From NCBI RefSeq assembly GCF_000002235.5, contig NW_022145613.1:3625947-3689946 (forward strand): a DNA stretch of 64,000 nt, given 5' to 3'. Position numbers and translations under genes: made by a program. Below, one piece after another: positions 47,975 to 60,239 of the stretch (its first letter is position 1; every line of letters starts with the position of its first letter). The notes under the pieces were generated by a model that did no database searches, was not told where the DNA came from, and worked only from the letters and a program-made list of their open reading frames with translations. Origin of the DNA: Strongylocentrotus purpuratus. Its lineage: Eukaryota > Echinodermata > Echinoidea > Camarodonta > Strongylocentrotidae.

Positions 47975-48633
47975 CAGAAACAACACAAGTTCTGTCCAAA
48001 ATGAAAAGGGGCACCCTTTACACATAATAAGGGCACTCTCCCTTGATGATGATATTAATACACTATACTGAACGTGTTCTCATAATAAATGTTGTTTAAG
48101 TTTTAATTGTGTCACAAATGTACAAGCATTACACTAGTCAATTCCCCTACTGCCTTCTTATGCTGCCATTATGGTATGTAAATACAAATACTTGACTGTT
48201 TGATTACAACTTCCACTGATTTATTTCGTTAAAAAATCTATGGGTTTTTTTCTTGTTCAAATAGGATATTTCCAACTCATGCTGCAAAATTCTCATTGTA
48301 ATCAGTACATGTTGCCTAAACGATATGCTCCCTGTCATTGATATCTGGGAGTGGCCAAGCATAGGTCCACTAAGACCCTAACACAATTACAAATTGCCGG
48401 ATGCCTACAAAAATGATAATAAAACCTCAAAATAACAAATCCTTTGCCAGTAGAGTGGGTAAACATTTTATGAATACATGGAGAAACCAAATATAAAAGA
48501 ATACACATTTTAGACTGTAATAACAAGAACATGCCTTGTAATTTATGAGCATTTTCAGCAGTTTGGTGACTCAAAACAAAAGCATGTGTGTATTCAATAT
48601 AAAAATGGTGATTTGATATTAAAGGGAATGTTT

Positions 48634-51600
48634 TTACCAAGGCTGTGTTTTTCTGCTTTTGGTAACCTTCGAGTTTCTTACGTAGTCTTTGATGTTGACC
48701 CACGTTCTGTGTTTCAGCACAGCTTCAGCTTTCAAGCATTCGTCTATCGCTCTCTTGCCAGGTAGCTTAGAATGAACAGTCATAAAGGCTCCTAAACGTC
48801 TCTGGACAGCCGACTTTTCCGCATCGCTCCATGCTGTCTTTCGTTTCTTCCTTATTGGCTGTTCATCAACCTCTTCCAGTACATGTTGCGTTTTCCTTTG
48901 CCTTTTGGTACCTAATGAAAGACAATAACAAAAAAATGTTGCAATTATACTATGCAGAATAATAAATGCAGTATCACATACTGTTTCTCTGAGTCTCTGA
49001 CCCATGAACTTGAAGAGTGCATTACTGTTATGAGGATGGAAGGAGAGGAAGAATATTTAAATCCTCTTTTGCAGTGATGCAGAATAGAGTGTGATCCTGG
49101 GAGGAATACACTTAAACGATTTTTTTTTGCGGGAAGAAAGCCATCATATAATTTTGTAAAGCTCATATTTCGTGAAATTATGGGCATCTACCGTTTAGGG
49201 GAGTCGGGCACAAACAAGTCTTTAAATTATCTGACAGTGTCATGACAGATGGGGTTATGTTTCACATATTCTACCCGGTTTCTATTGGTCATTTATTTTG
49301 CTAATCTAGATCAGTTTTGGGTTTATTTGGGAGGGGCTCCTGGCTGCCTCCATTTTCATCCATTTCCTAGTATATTGTAGTGATTGCTGTGTGCATGAAA
49401 AAAAGTACATTTTGTATTACCTTGACAACCCCTGACTCCCAGTCTAGAACAAAAGGGCCACGATCACATAATACTTTCTGAGTCTATATTATTGTATGTA
49501 CACAATTTTTTTTTAGTTTAGAGAAGTTTAGATATAGAGACCAATTAAATTCACTAATAGATTTTCTCCGTCATTGGCAACAGCCTTTTTGTGAGGCTAC
49601 ATTACAATTATAATTGTGCTATAATTTTTAACAATTCAAAATGCACAAATATTGGTACGTGGTGATTTCAACAGGAAAAAGTTTGGTTTCACTTTGGCTT
49701 TTGAGGATGATTGAGAGTGCGGTACAATAGGCAAAATTAACATTTAGGTTTGCAAAAAGAAATTTTTAGATGCTCTCATTGGACTTAAAGTCATACCTTT
49801 TTGGGAGCATCCAGGTAGCTGACGTTCGACATCATGATCACCAGAATCAACATCGCTGTCACAATTGTCATCACATGATTCAGGTCCCTGTTCTCCAGTG
49901 TCGATCTCTGTACATAAAATAATAATCAATAATATTCACCAAAAAGAAAATCTGGGTCAACTGCAAAGAAAACATACTTGTAATTTAAAACAAAAGAATA
50001 TAATCAATTATTTCTAAATACAACATGGTAGAATTGGCACCAGGTATATGCCACATGTGTGGATCGAGTCAAACAAATGCCTTAATTACCCCTAATCTAA
50101 ATAAATTGAAACAAACAAGTGAACAATATAGTGAGGAATATTTAACTGCATGGTTCATTTGAAAACAACACTTTTCATTAATTCAATAATGTTGCAGCAT
50201 GTTTATCAATTTACATATTTTGTATTTGATAATTGTCAAGTTGAGTGGAAATCAGAAATACTTGATTCTTAAAATTAGTACATGCTACATGGTTTGTTAT
50301 TCATCCCACTTATCCCTCGCCATGATGTTTCTCATCTCATTAGGGTTTGGATTGAGATCCCCACTGTATAATTCTACCCTCATCACAAATTTACCTTCAT
50401 CTAACTTGATTTGAAGCTCATCCAGACTTTTTGCAGTGCCAATCAGCTGGACCGGGTTCCCAGCTTTTCCCTCCATGGCGAACAGGATCTTTGATATTTT
50501 GGCCACCTGCATAGCAGCATCTGGCAGTCTATAATACTCCCTATGTATCCTAATATCGTGGCCCATGAAGTTTGCTAAGGCGTCCATCTCATGGTCCCTC
50601 AAGCTCATTAGTTGTGACATGGTAGCTACATGCTTCCGTAATTTTGTGGATCGAAGTGTTGAAGGATTTTGTGCTCCACATGCTTCTGACAGCTCACGGA
50701 GAGCATCTGACCCTCGAACATGAGATGTAGTGTCACTATTGGCTACAGCGAACAGGTATTTGTTGCTTGGGTTTACACCTGCTTCCTCCCTGTGGGATAC
50801 AAGGGTGTCTAGTACATGATTTCATGGAGTCTGTCACAAGGATCGGCACTGTCCTGCCACGTTTTCCTACTACCTCAACTCTCCAGAGAAACTTTACAAG
50901 ATTTTTTTCCCAGTCTTTCAGCATCTCTAGTTGTCCTTCCACCATATGAGATTCACCTTTCTTGATTTTATTGTAGTCATCAAGAGTCATCTTGCTGATT
51001 TCCCCTTGTCTCCTCCTATTAAACACAATGAGATGAGCCAGCATGGTCTTGTTGAGTTCTCTCCATGTGCTATGGTTTTCGATTGCGGTCCCAGATGACA
51101 GTTTGTCTACACAAAGTTCAGCCTGTACCTCTAGGTGTCTTGACAAAGCCACAACATCACTCGTTAGGGGTAGGAGTTTGGGCTGGTTTCGTTTCCTCTG
51201 GTACAAAGTTCGTAGAGCATGAGTAGAGATTTCAGATCCCCAACAAGTGTCCAGCAGCTTGATGAACTTTTCTACAAGTTTCTGCATGTCATCCCCATCT
51301 CTGTCCATCAAAGCCTTACTCAGGAGCACAAAGGCAGCCTTTCTTAAGGTATGTCCCAGCTTAAGTGCTAGACTTGGTGTATTGAACAAGTGGTTCTCCT
51401 CATCAAAGCCTGCCACTTTCTTGACAGCACTCAAGACAGTCATAAAACCATTTGGTGATATCAGGGAAGTCAGACTTGCCTTGCCATTGCAGCTGCAACG
51501 TCTAAACTGAAGTACAAGTCTTCCTAGTTCTCGTAACTTGCATCTGATGTGGTTGTGCTGTTCTTCGTCATGGCCCAATTTCTTAGAGTACACCTTGGCC

Positions 51601-54600
51601 AATTCTAGAATCAACTGATCATTTAGAATGCAGGCCTTGATTTCATCATCGCTGAGACCACTCAGTACTTTGTGTGTTATAGAATCTCTTGATGTGCAGG
51701 GCACTGGTGGAAGCAAGAGTCGACCTTGTGCTAATAGTCTTCTTCGTTTTTTCTTTTGCTCCTTAGCCGGCTCTTCTTGCTTCAAAATGCAGCGGTGTTT
51801 CCACAATTCGGCTTTCGCAAACCATCCCAAACAATCTTTGCAAGGCTGATAATCACGGGGCTTTGCTTCACAAGAAGGTCTATATACGACCACAAGCTCT
51901 CCATGACCCTTTTCGAAGACCCTGTAGTTGTGCATGTGATTTCCTTTATTTCTTATCAATGTCAATAGCTTATCCTTTTCTTTTCGATTCGTTGCTGCCA
52001 TGTATTGAGCCACCTTTATTTCATTGGAATGTTGTGACCGCAGGTGATCAGGAAGTTTTTTGTGGGGCTTCTCACACATCATGCAATAAGCTACCTTGTC
52101 ATATTTTCGCCCTCCTTGATTGTTGGTCTTCATCACAGTTATCCCCTCATGGTCAGCATCAATGCCTCCATATCTTGATGATGCCTCCAATGACTGATCT
52201 GATGACAGAGATTTCAGTGATCGAGTGATGCCATTTATTGATGTACATTTAGCCTTAGGCAATGATGCTTGAGAATTATTTAATGAAGTCTTCCCTGAAG
52301 AGTCAGAATCTCCTTGAGAATCACAGACATAGTCTGGATCATCATCACTATCATCATTATGGTCAGATAATGTGTCCTCATTATCACTTGAAAAAATATT
52401 TTGTGAAAGGGTTCCATCTGGTACCATCAATGCTTGTGTGGCAGGCTCAGGGAATGGTTCCCAGTGCTCTCGGTTATTAGGGGGGTTTCTGCATAGATCA
52501 TCAGATGTGTCATCATTATCAGCAAGAAAATTGGACAGTGAAAGGTTTCTATCTGGTTCCATTAAAGGTTGTGTGGCAAGCTCAGTAAATGGTTCCCAAT
52601 GCACTTGGTTATTAGGGGGGTTTATGCATGGATCATCACATGTGTCATCATTATCAGCTGAAACATTAAACTGTGAAATCTTTCCATCTGATTCCATTAA
52701 AGCTTGTGTGGCAGGCTCAGGGGATGGTTCCCAATTTGTTTCGTTATTAGGGGGGTTTCTGCATAGATCATCAGATGTTTCAGCATCATCAGTTAGAACA
52801 TTGGAGAGTGGAAGGTTTCCATCTGGTTCTATTAAAGGTTGTGTGGCAAGCTCAGTAAATGATTCCCAATGCACTTGGTTATTAGGGGGGTTTATGCATG
52901 GATCATCACATGTGTCATCATTATCAACTGGAACATCAAACTGGGAGAGCTTTCCATCTGATTCAATTAACGCTTGTGTGGCAGGCTCAGGGGATGGTTC
53001 CCAATGTTCTTGGTTATTAGAGGGGTTCCGGCATGGATCATCACATGTGTCATCATTATTAGCTGAAACACTGAACTGTGAAATCTTACCATCTGATTCC
53101 ATTAAAGCTTGTGTGGCAGGCTTAGGGGATGGTTCCCAATTTGTTTCGTTATTAGGGGGGTTTCTGCATCGATCTTCAGATGTTTCATCATCATCAGCTC
53201 GAACATTGGACTGTGAAAAGTTTCCATCTGGTTCCACTAGTTCTTGTGTGGCAGGCTCGGAGAATGGGGAACAAACTTTTTCTGGGTCTGGTGGGAGGTT
53301 TGCAGAATTTTGCAGAATTTCAGGTTTTTCATCTTGGACTCCACTGTGTAATTGAGTAGGACTTGGGAATACAAAATTATCTCCCACCCCATAATCATAT
53401 AACACTTCTTCACCTTCTTTGATTTTCTTCAATGAGAAGAGAACCAGTTCTGGTTCATTGTGAGGGTTCTCTCTAATCTTCATTCTGCTGTTGACTTCAC
53501 CCCTCCAACCATGGTTGACGAGTCGTCCCAGTTGTTGTTTAGTTGGTTCGACTGATGCATCCCTACTGGAAATGAAATTGAAAAAAAATGAAAACATTAG
53601 ATTCATCAATGTTTAAAATTACAATGAATCACTGAAACATACAAGTATATGTGGGTTACAATTTGTGATTTCACTTTAGGTTTTCTCTGTTGTCAGATAT
53701 TATTTGATTAACTGTTACTTTTCAAGTAGGGTATCACTCAAAGAAGAATCGTTACAGTCATGATTTTTGTTAACGCATGGTTAATTTTAGGAGGAAATTT
53801 GAAATACAAGTAACATAGGAAACAAATAGGTAACATTACATGTAGGCATTGGAAATCATAACCAATATCATGAACATTAAACATGCATATGATTACTTTT
53901 CATAAAACAAGATTTGCCTTAAAATTGTAATGCTACAAAATGTCACCGTGCATCAGACAAGAGTACCGAGGCGAAAAAAGACGACGAACTAACCGTGGAA
54001 GATTTTTTCAATATAAATACAAATAACAAAAAAAAACAAAAAAAAACACAAAGGTCGAATAACGACACGCCCTACAAGCCACGGGCAACAGCATTGCGAA
54101 CAAAATATATCCTCTCAAGACCCTCTGAAATACGAGAGCCAAAGACATTACATGGTATAACAAAAATAACAAAAAAGAGAGAGAAGCGACCAAATTGGGG
54201 AAAGGGCAAGGAGAGGCAACAGACTAAAGGGAAAATTTACAATTTCGGACATATCTATCCACAAGATGTTTACACCGGGTGGGAGAGATGGAAGAAGGCT
54301 TCGGCAGGGGAGAAGGAACATGCGGAGAAGAAAGATGAGTCCAAGGAGAAGAAGGGAGGGAGAGATGAGGAAAGATTAAAAAATAGCATGGGAAAAAGGA
54401 AAAAAAGCATTATGATAAACAAGAACAGACGTGTAGAATGAGGGGGGAAAGAAGAAAATAATCTATCTAATCTTTAAAAGTGGAACGTAGCTCCAAAAAG
54501 CAAATAAAGAATACAATATAAAAAGTGGCTACTAGCACAAACCTGAATTCATATCAAACGGACCAAACATGTATGCAGTGTTATATTATTCTAGAATGAG

Positions 54601-57532
54601 CAAAGAAAGCAGGAAATCCAATGCAGGGTTTGAATTGTGCATTGAAAACTACATCCTCAATGAAGGTTATGTTTACCAACTGTATGATTTTTGTTCTCAA
54701 GTTTTCAAATGATTTTTCAATAAATCTTACCATTTGACATATGTTGGCCCATCTCAGATCATCTTCCCAGATTATAAAGAAGAGGAAATTTGGGAAATTA
54801 CAAAATGAATGATGAACATTTAACAAAGAAGGATAACAGAAATTAAAAGCAGAAGATGTATAAAGACAACAAGCAGGAGTAGCGAAATGAGAAATGCAGC
54901 TACAATGCGAGGATGACGCTGGACAACAGACATTGAAAGAAATGAATTAGGAGGATGGGAAGGGAGAGGAGGAGACAAAGCAGATGAAGAAGTTGAATGA
55001 GGAGTTGATGAGCGAGGGGTTAGGAGAGGGGTTGAGGGAGGGGTTGGGAGAGGGGTTGGGAGAGGGGTTAGGAGAGGGGTTGAGGGAGGGGTTGTGTGAG
55101 GGGTTGATTGGGGGGTGCGGGGAGGTGTTAGGGGAAGTAATGAATGAACAGATGAAGTAATATCAGACTGAAGTGAAGATGAGGTGTAGAAGAAAGGGGG
55201 AGTAGAAAAAGAGTCTTCCGATGACATATTGCAGGGAACTGATGAACCAGCATCATTTAAAACTTCACTGGAGGGAGAGGGAGGTGGTGCAAGCTGCGTA
55301 GAAATTTCCGAATCTGTTTCATCATTTAAAACTTCACTGGAGGGAGAGGGAGGTGCTGCAAGTTGCATAGAAATTTCCGAATCTGTTTCATCTGTAAGAT
55401 GAAATGTGGAGTGTACAAAAAAAAACATGGACTTTTCAGTGTAATGCACCTTTCTTTTATATCCAATATTTGTACCAAATATTGTTTTATATTCTCATTT
55501 TATGCTCTCCAAAATGGAATATGATCTGTTGGACTGACAAGGTTGAATAATTGTCATTGGTAAGATTGTGTGTTTTGTGTATGATAGCTAAAACAGGTTT
55601 GAATAGATAGAGAAGAATATAAGTTGCATATTTGTTCTATGCTGTCCTTGCCGTATTGATACTTTCTGCAGAAAAATGTATGTGTACTGTATGTGGTCAG
55701 TCCACGGGTTTATTCAAAAGCACGGAATAGAATTTGACAGATATGACTAGCTTTCGATCTTTCTCTAGGGAAAAAACAAAAACCACTGGTAGAAAATATG
55801 TTGCCCTGTCAACCCACATGTTTACGACTACGTCATAAGCATATACCCTTAGGTTTGTTTTCAACACCTATCATTACAAAATATACTTTTCAATAAATCA
55901 AGTCGTCATAGTATGTAGACTTACCACCATTTCGTCCCTTTCCATGTGAAAAAGTATCTGAAGCAAGTTTCACAGTCTGCATCTCTTTGTTCCCCCACAT
56001 CTCTGGTTACCAGATCTCCTCTGTACCACAAAAGGAATTCTCCCTCTTCAAACGTTTTGGTGGTAAAGACTGCTCTACCTGTGATTGAAGAAATACATAA
56101 TCTTCATGAGATCAATCATGCGAGTTTGAACATTGTGAATATGATGTTACAAGTATATTTGTCTGTCATTTAAGATAATGCTCATGCAGGTGTGATAAGT
56201 AAATATCGGACTCGTACTTGTAAGAAGGCACTTATTTTCAAAATTGGTTGAGTTTTAAATAACATTTGTGTGTCTTTTTGGTCACATTGCCATCAAGCAG
56301 ACTTGTAAGCAACACATTGTATTTAATATTAGTATGCTGCAGATATTAAATTACAATGTCATGCATGTCATGATGAACATGACGTTTTCTCTAGATTTTC
56401 TAAAAACATTTTGACATTCAACCCCATGAGGAGGCATTAAAATTCATTTCAAGGTCTAACCTTTAAACACTTAACCAAATCAAGTTTAATACCTCCTGCT
56501 TTACAAAAGAGCCCTGTACATACAAATATTTACAAAAAAATAGAATACATTGTAGAAAACATTTTTAAAAAAGCTTTAAAAAAATAAAAACTAGATCAAA
56601 ATGAACAGAAGGCCTTAAATATTAAACATTTAAGATATTATTGATACAAAGAAAAATGACCAAAAAAATATTTTAAAAAATACACATGCCGTAAAAATAG
56701 ACTACACAACTGCAAACAGACAAACAAACAAAACTAACTTATGGTAAAAGTCATGATATAACATTAGGTACCAGTGCATGCATTAAAGTGATAGAGGGAG
56801 TGACTTAATTTGGTTTTTTAACATTTGGAGTGAAGTTGCCGTGCGAATATGAGTCGGTAGATTGTTATAGATGCTTGGAGCAGTGAAAGAAAAAGAACGT
56901 TTTTTAAATTCAGTCTTTGGTTTCAGGATAAATAAGGGATTTAAGGTAGAATGACAAGTAACAAAGTAAACTGGACGATTATGACCAAAAGATTCTAAAT
57001 AAGGGGCTAGATTATTGAGTATTTTGTAGACGAAAATGCAGTAGTGGTAATTGATTCTATTTTCAACACTTTGCCATTGAAGACTGCTTCACGCAATTAA
57101 GTGTTGAATTAAGATTATAAAAACAGAAAAATATGAGGGAAAGCATATCAAATATTCTACTGCATGAAATTAATGAAATATACAGAAAGGGTATAGATTT
57201 TACTAAAGAAGTTGACCTGTTTAACTGCGAAGGGTATCAAAGTTACTCTGAAAAGAGCTGGTGATTTTCAGACAATAGGCGATGAGGTGTGATCAAAGAA
57301 CCATACCAGGCGTTCCTTGCATAGTCTAGCTCTGAATCAATATTTTATTGAGCATATTAATGTTAGATATCTATGCTACAGTGAATTTTCACTATTAATA
57401 CAATCTACATGTACATGTATGTAACCTCACTCACCTTTGTCAGGCAGCTGTTTCACTGTAAATCCTTCAGGATCAACTTCACTAAAAATATCTGGAACTG
57501 TCTGTCTGGTTTGACTTCTGAGAATCCGAATT
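48634..57532 (-). CDS. SET domain / C2H2 / tyrosine-recombinase-like protein (5' end not found)
   Basis: Exons in transcription order: 57532-57435, 56078-55925, 53565-50395, 49907-49797 and 48911-48634 (TAA), all GT-AG with matching phases (1, 2, 1, 1). The first three build a KMT5A-like SET domain: GRAVFTTKTFEEGEF, YRGDLV, then LGRLVNHG and GEEVLYDYG; the second splice creates the Cys of KWCRDAS. Seven repeats of about 45 residues follow, then a linker, a C2H2-like pair (YCMMCEKPHKKLPDHLRSQH; CKDCLGWFAKAELWKHRC) and a helical domain with tyrosine-recombinase boxes: NRRRQGEISKM (Arg I), then TKLRKHVAT (Arg II) and FMGHDIRIHREYYR (His and nucleophile Tyr). The last exon is basic and SANT/Myb-like (KTAWSDAEKSAVQRRLGAF). 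The frame changes by one base near 50.82 kb, between the two recombinase boxes; this may be a sequence error or a real lesion. KMT5A monomethylates H4K20; activity here is unproven. The start exon is unknown. Confidence 0.8.
52360..53292 (-). repeat. Seven tandem 135-bp coding repeats
   Basis: The unit encodes about 45 residues, of the type CRNPPNNxxxWEPSPEPAT followed by QALMESDGKISQF and an acidic end (DNDDTCDDP). Copies differ by a few residues, and two sub-types alternate (xALMESDGK and xPLIEPDGN), suggesting duplication of larger blocks. The array keeps a plus-strand frame open from 52372 to 53355. Confidence 0.85.
53995..54441 (+). other. Lys-rich 148-codon ORF, unrecognised
   Basis: The open frame lies on the strand opposite the SET gene, in its intron. 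The product is very basic (KKREKRPNWGKGKERQ, KKDESKEKKGGRDEERLK) with a more ordinary middle (YNFGHIYPQDVYTGWERW). Purine-rich composition alone can keep such a frame open, so it may be chance or a decayed mobile-element ORF. No splice context was found. Confidence 0.25.
54820..55391 (-). CDS. Pro/Thr/Ser-rich terminal exon with C-terminal membrane anchor
   Basis: A good acceptor (tcatcttacag, phase 1) opens a frame of 190 codons ending in TAA. It contains two tandem copies of a DETDSEIS..PPSPSSEVLND block, a long TPPSTPLLTPLPTPL-type region, and finally RHPRIVAAFLISLLLLVVFI plus further hydrophobic residues up to the stop: a tail anchor preceded by basic residues. It lies between the second and third SET exons. 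Its phase fits the donor at 57435 but not that at 55925, so it could be an alternative last exon that skips the SET core, or belong to an overlapping gene. Not recognised as a known family. Confidence 0.45.
56786..57070 (-). mobile_element. LINE ORF2 C-terminal fragment
   Basis: An ATG-less open frame of about 90 codons on the minus strand reads INYHYCIFVYKILNNLAPYL, then FKKRSFSFTAPSIYNNLPTH and IRTATSLQMLKNQIKSLPL. This is the conserved region downstream of the reverse transcriptase in CR1/L2/Jockey-type LINEs (YKxLNxxAPxYL, RSFSFxAPxxWNxLPxxIR, FKxxLK). It lies in an intron of the SET gene, same strand. Confidence 0.75.
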
Positions 57533-57770
57533 CTGAAACAGGTCAAGTAAATATTAGTAATATTATGCAGAAACACAGCTGTGAGCAAGCTGGAAGAAAA
57601 TATCTAAATATTACACCCCCACCCCCCACATCCTCCCCCTTATCATACTGGAATTTGCCAAAATATTGCTACTCATATCCATGCTCAATTTTATTATATT
57701 ATTTGTTAAAATCATGAGGTATTATGAAACACGTCCATTATGATGTACATCAAGGGGGTCATGTAAATAC

Positions 57771-59547
57771 ATGGCTCCACATTTCCCATGCACACATCTT
57801 ATCATATTTGACTCATTTGCAATAGATATAGATTGCTCCACATTTCCTATGCACACATTTATACATATCTAGCCCATATGCAATAATAAATGTGGCTCCA
57901 CATTTCCCATGCACACATTTATACATATCTGGCTGATGTGTAATATATATAGATATGGCTCCACATTTCCCATGCACACATTTATACATCTTCAATCCAC
58001 CTTAAATAGTTGAGATAAACATGGCTCCACATTTCCCATGCACCCATTTATACACATCTGGCCTATATGTAATATATAAATGGCTCCACATTTCCCATGC
58101 ACAAATGTATAGACATCTGGCCCATGTGTAATATATATATATATATGGCTCCACATTTCCCATGCATAAATTTATACATATCTGGGTCATGTGTAATATA
58201 TATATAGATATGGCTCCACATTTCCCATGCACACATTTATACACATCTGGCCCATTTGTAATATATATATATGGCTCCACATTTTCCATGCACACATTTA
58301 TACACATCTGGCCCATGTATAATATATATAGATATGGCTCCACATTTCCCATGCACACATTTATACAAATCTGGCCCATGTATAATATATATATATATAT
58401 GGCTCCACATTTCCCATGCACACATTTACACATCTGGCCTATGTGTAATATATATATATATATGGCTCCACATTTCCCATGCACACATTTATACACATCT
58501 GGCCCATGTGTAATATATATATGGCTCCACATTTCCCATGCACACATTTATACACATCTGGCCCATGTGTAATATATATATGGCTCCACATTTCCCATGC
58601 ACACATTTATACATCTGGTCCATGTGTAATATATATATGGCTCCACATTTCCCATGCACACATTTATACACATCTGGCCCATGTGTAATATATATATGTC
58701 TCCACATTTCCCATGCACACATTTATACACATCTGGCCCATTTGTAATATATATATATGGCTCCACATTTTCCATGCACACATTTATACACATCTGGCCC
58801 ATGTATAATATATATAGATATGGCTCCACATTTCCCATGCACACATTTATACAAATCTGGCCCATGTATAATATATATATATATATGGCTCCACATTTCC
58901 CATGCACACATTTATACACATCTGGCCCATGTGTAATATATATATATGGCTCCACATTTCCCATGCACACATTTATACACATCTGGCCCATGTGTAATAT
59001 ATATATGGCTCCACATTTCCCATGCACACATTTATACACATCTGGCCCATGTGTAATATATATATGTGGCTCCACATTTCCCATGCACACATTTATACAT
59101 CTGGCCCATGTGTAATATATATATGGCTCCACATTTCCCATGGACACATTTATACACATCTGGCCCATGTGTAATATATATATATATGGCTCCACATTTC
59201 CCATGCACACATTTATACATCTTCAATCCACCTTAAATAGTTCAGATAAACATGGTTCCACATTTTCCATGCACACATTTATACATATCTGGGTCATGTG
59301 TAATATATATATAGATATGGCTCCACATTTCCCATGCACACATTTATACACGTCTGGCCCATTATATATATATATATATATATGGCTCCACATTTCCCAT
59401 GCACACAGTTATACAAATCTGGCCCATGTATAATGGCTCCACAGTTCCCATGCACACATTTATACGTCTTCAATCCACCTTAAATAGTTCAGTTAAACAT
59501 GGCTCCACATTTTCCATGCACACATTTATACATATCTGGGTCATATG

Positions 59548-59582
<35 letters not shown>

Positions 59583-59880
59583 TCCACATTTCCCATGCAC
59601 ACATTTATACACATCTGGCCCATGTGTAATATATATCCTATATGGCTCCACATTTCCCATGCACACATTTAAACACATATTGCCCATGTAGATCTAGGGT
59701 CTATATCTAGTTATGGCTCCACATTTCCCGTGCACACATTTATACACATCTGACCCAGATTATTATGGCTCCACATTTCCCATGCACACATTTATACACA
59801 CCTGGCCCATGTGAGTTATACAGATAGGCCTAGACCTATGGCTCCACATTTCCCATGCACACATTTAGATATAGATATCT
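57771..59880. repeat. 59-bp minisatellite, about 34 copies
   Basis: Unit: ggctccacatttcccatgca, then cacatttatacacatctgg, cccatgtgtaa and a (TA)n tail whose length varies, giving periods of about 56-67 bp. Copies at both ends are more diverged. Larger blocks are duplicated: the copies at 58240-58470 reappear at 58725-58955, and a variant unit with cttcaatccaccttaaatag occurs at 57987, 59222 and 59469. It keeps ORFs open in several frames; these are not genes. Confidence 0.97.
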
Positions 59881-60110
59881 AGGCTAAATCTGGCTGATGT
59901 GAAATAGACCTTCGAATCTAACGTTACTAGATATTCCTTTAGTTTAACTCTAAAGTTAGGCCTAAGAAGAACTTATACTAGACCTAGATCTACTACTACT
60001 AGTAGCCTAGACTAGTAGTACTAGTCTAGGTCTAGGCCTAACGTTAGGCCTAGATCTACATCTTACTTAGATCTAAGTTAGATTAGATCTACATGTAGGC
60101 CTATGGGACT
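59868..60110. other. Region saturated with CTAG, AGATCT and AGGCCT palindromes
   Basis: Between the minisatellite and the promoter region, short palindromes repeat at high density (ctagatctactactactagt, ctagtctaggtctaggccta, acgttaggcctagatct). No gene or simple tandem unit was seen. Confidence 0.6.
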
Positions 60111-60239
60111 ATGAGTTTTTTTGTACCCAATATCATGAATAGAACTAGATCTATAGGCCTAAGGAATTCTTTAAAAAGTTGATAGAATATTAATGGGCCT
60201 AGACTGGATTAAAAATGAAAGTAAACTTTCTAGATCTAG

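Larger units (their letters stand above)
40098..48633. other. Intergenic DNA between receptor B and the SET/recombinase gene
   Basis: Mostly AT-rich non-coding DNA. Recognisable items are a family 2 element (40576-41114), a (CA)n run near 42040, poly-G elements (42545-43065), a C run near 43390, one exon-like minus-strand frame (43918-44132), a possible LINE tail (45690-45835) and a 1.15-kb fold-back element (46824-47974). The two genes are convergent here. Confidence 0.6.

Noticed and set aside
52372-53355. 327-codon plus-strand ORF with internal repeats
   Set aside because: It is the antisense shadow of the 135-bp coding array of the SET gene. Because the unit is a multiple of three, all frames without a stop in one unit stay open.
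58002-59210. Several ORFs of 60-220 codons with repeated Cys/His-rich units
   Set aside because: They are translations of the 59-bp minisatellite on both strands; the period is not a multiple of three and the units shift frame.
57771-59880. CRISPR-like regular repeat array
   Set aside because: Units are directly adjacent with no unique spacers, and the genome is animal.
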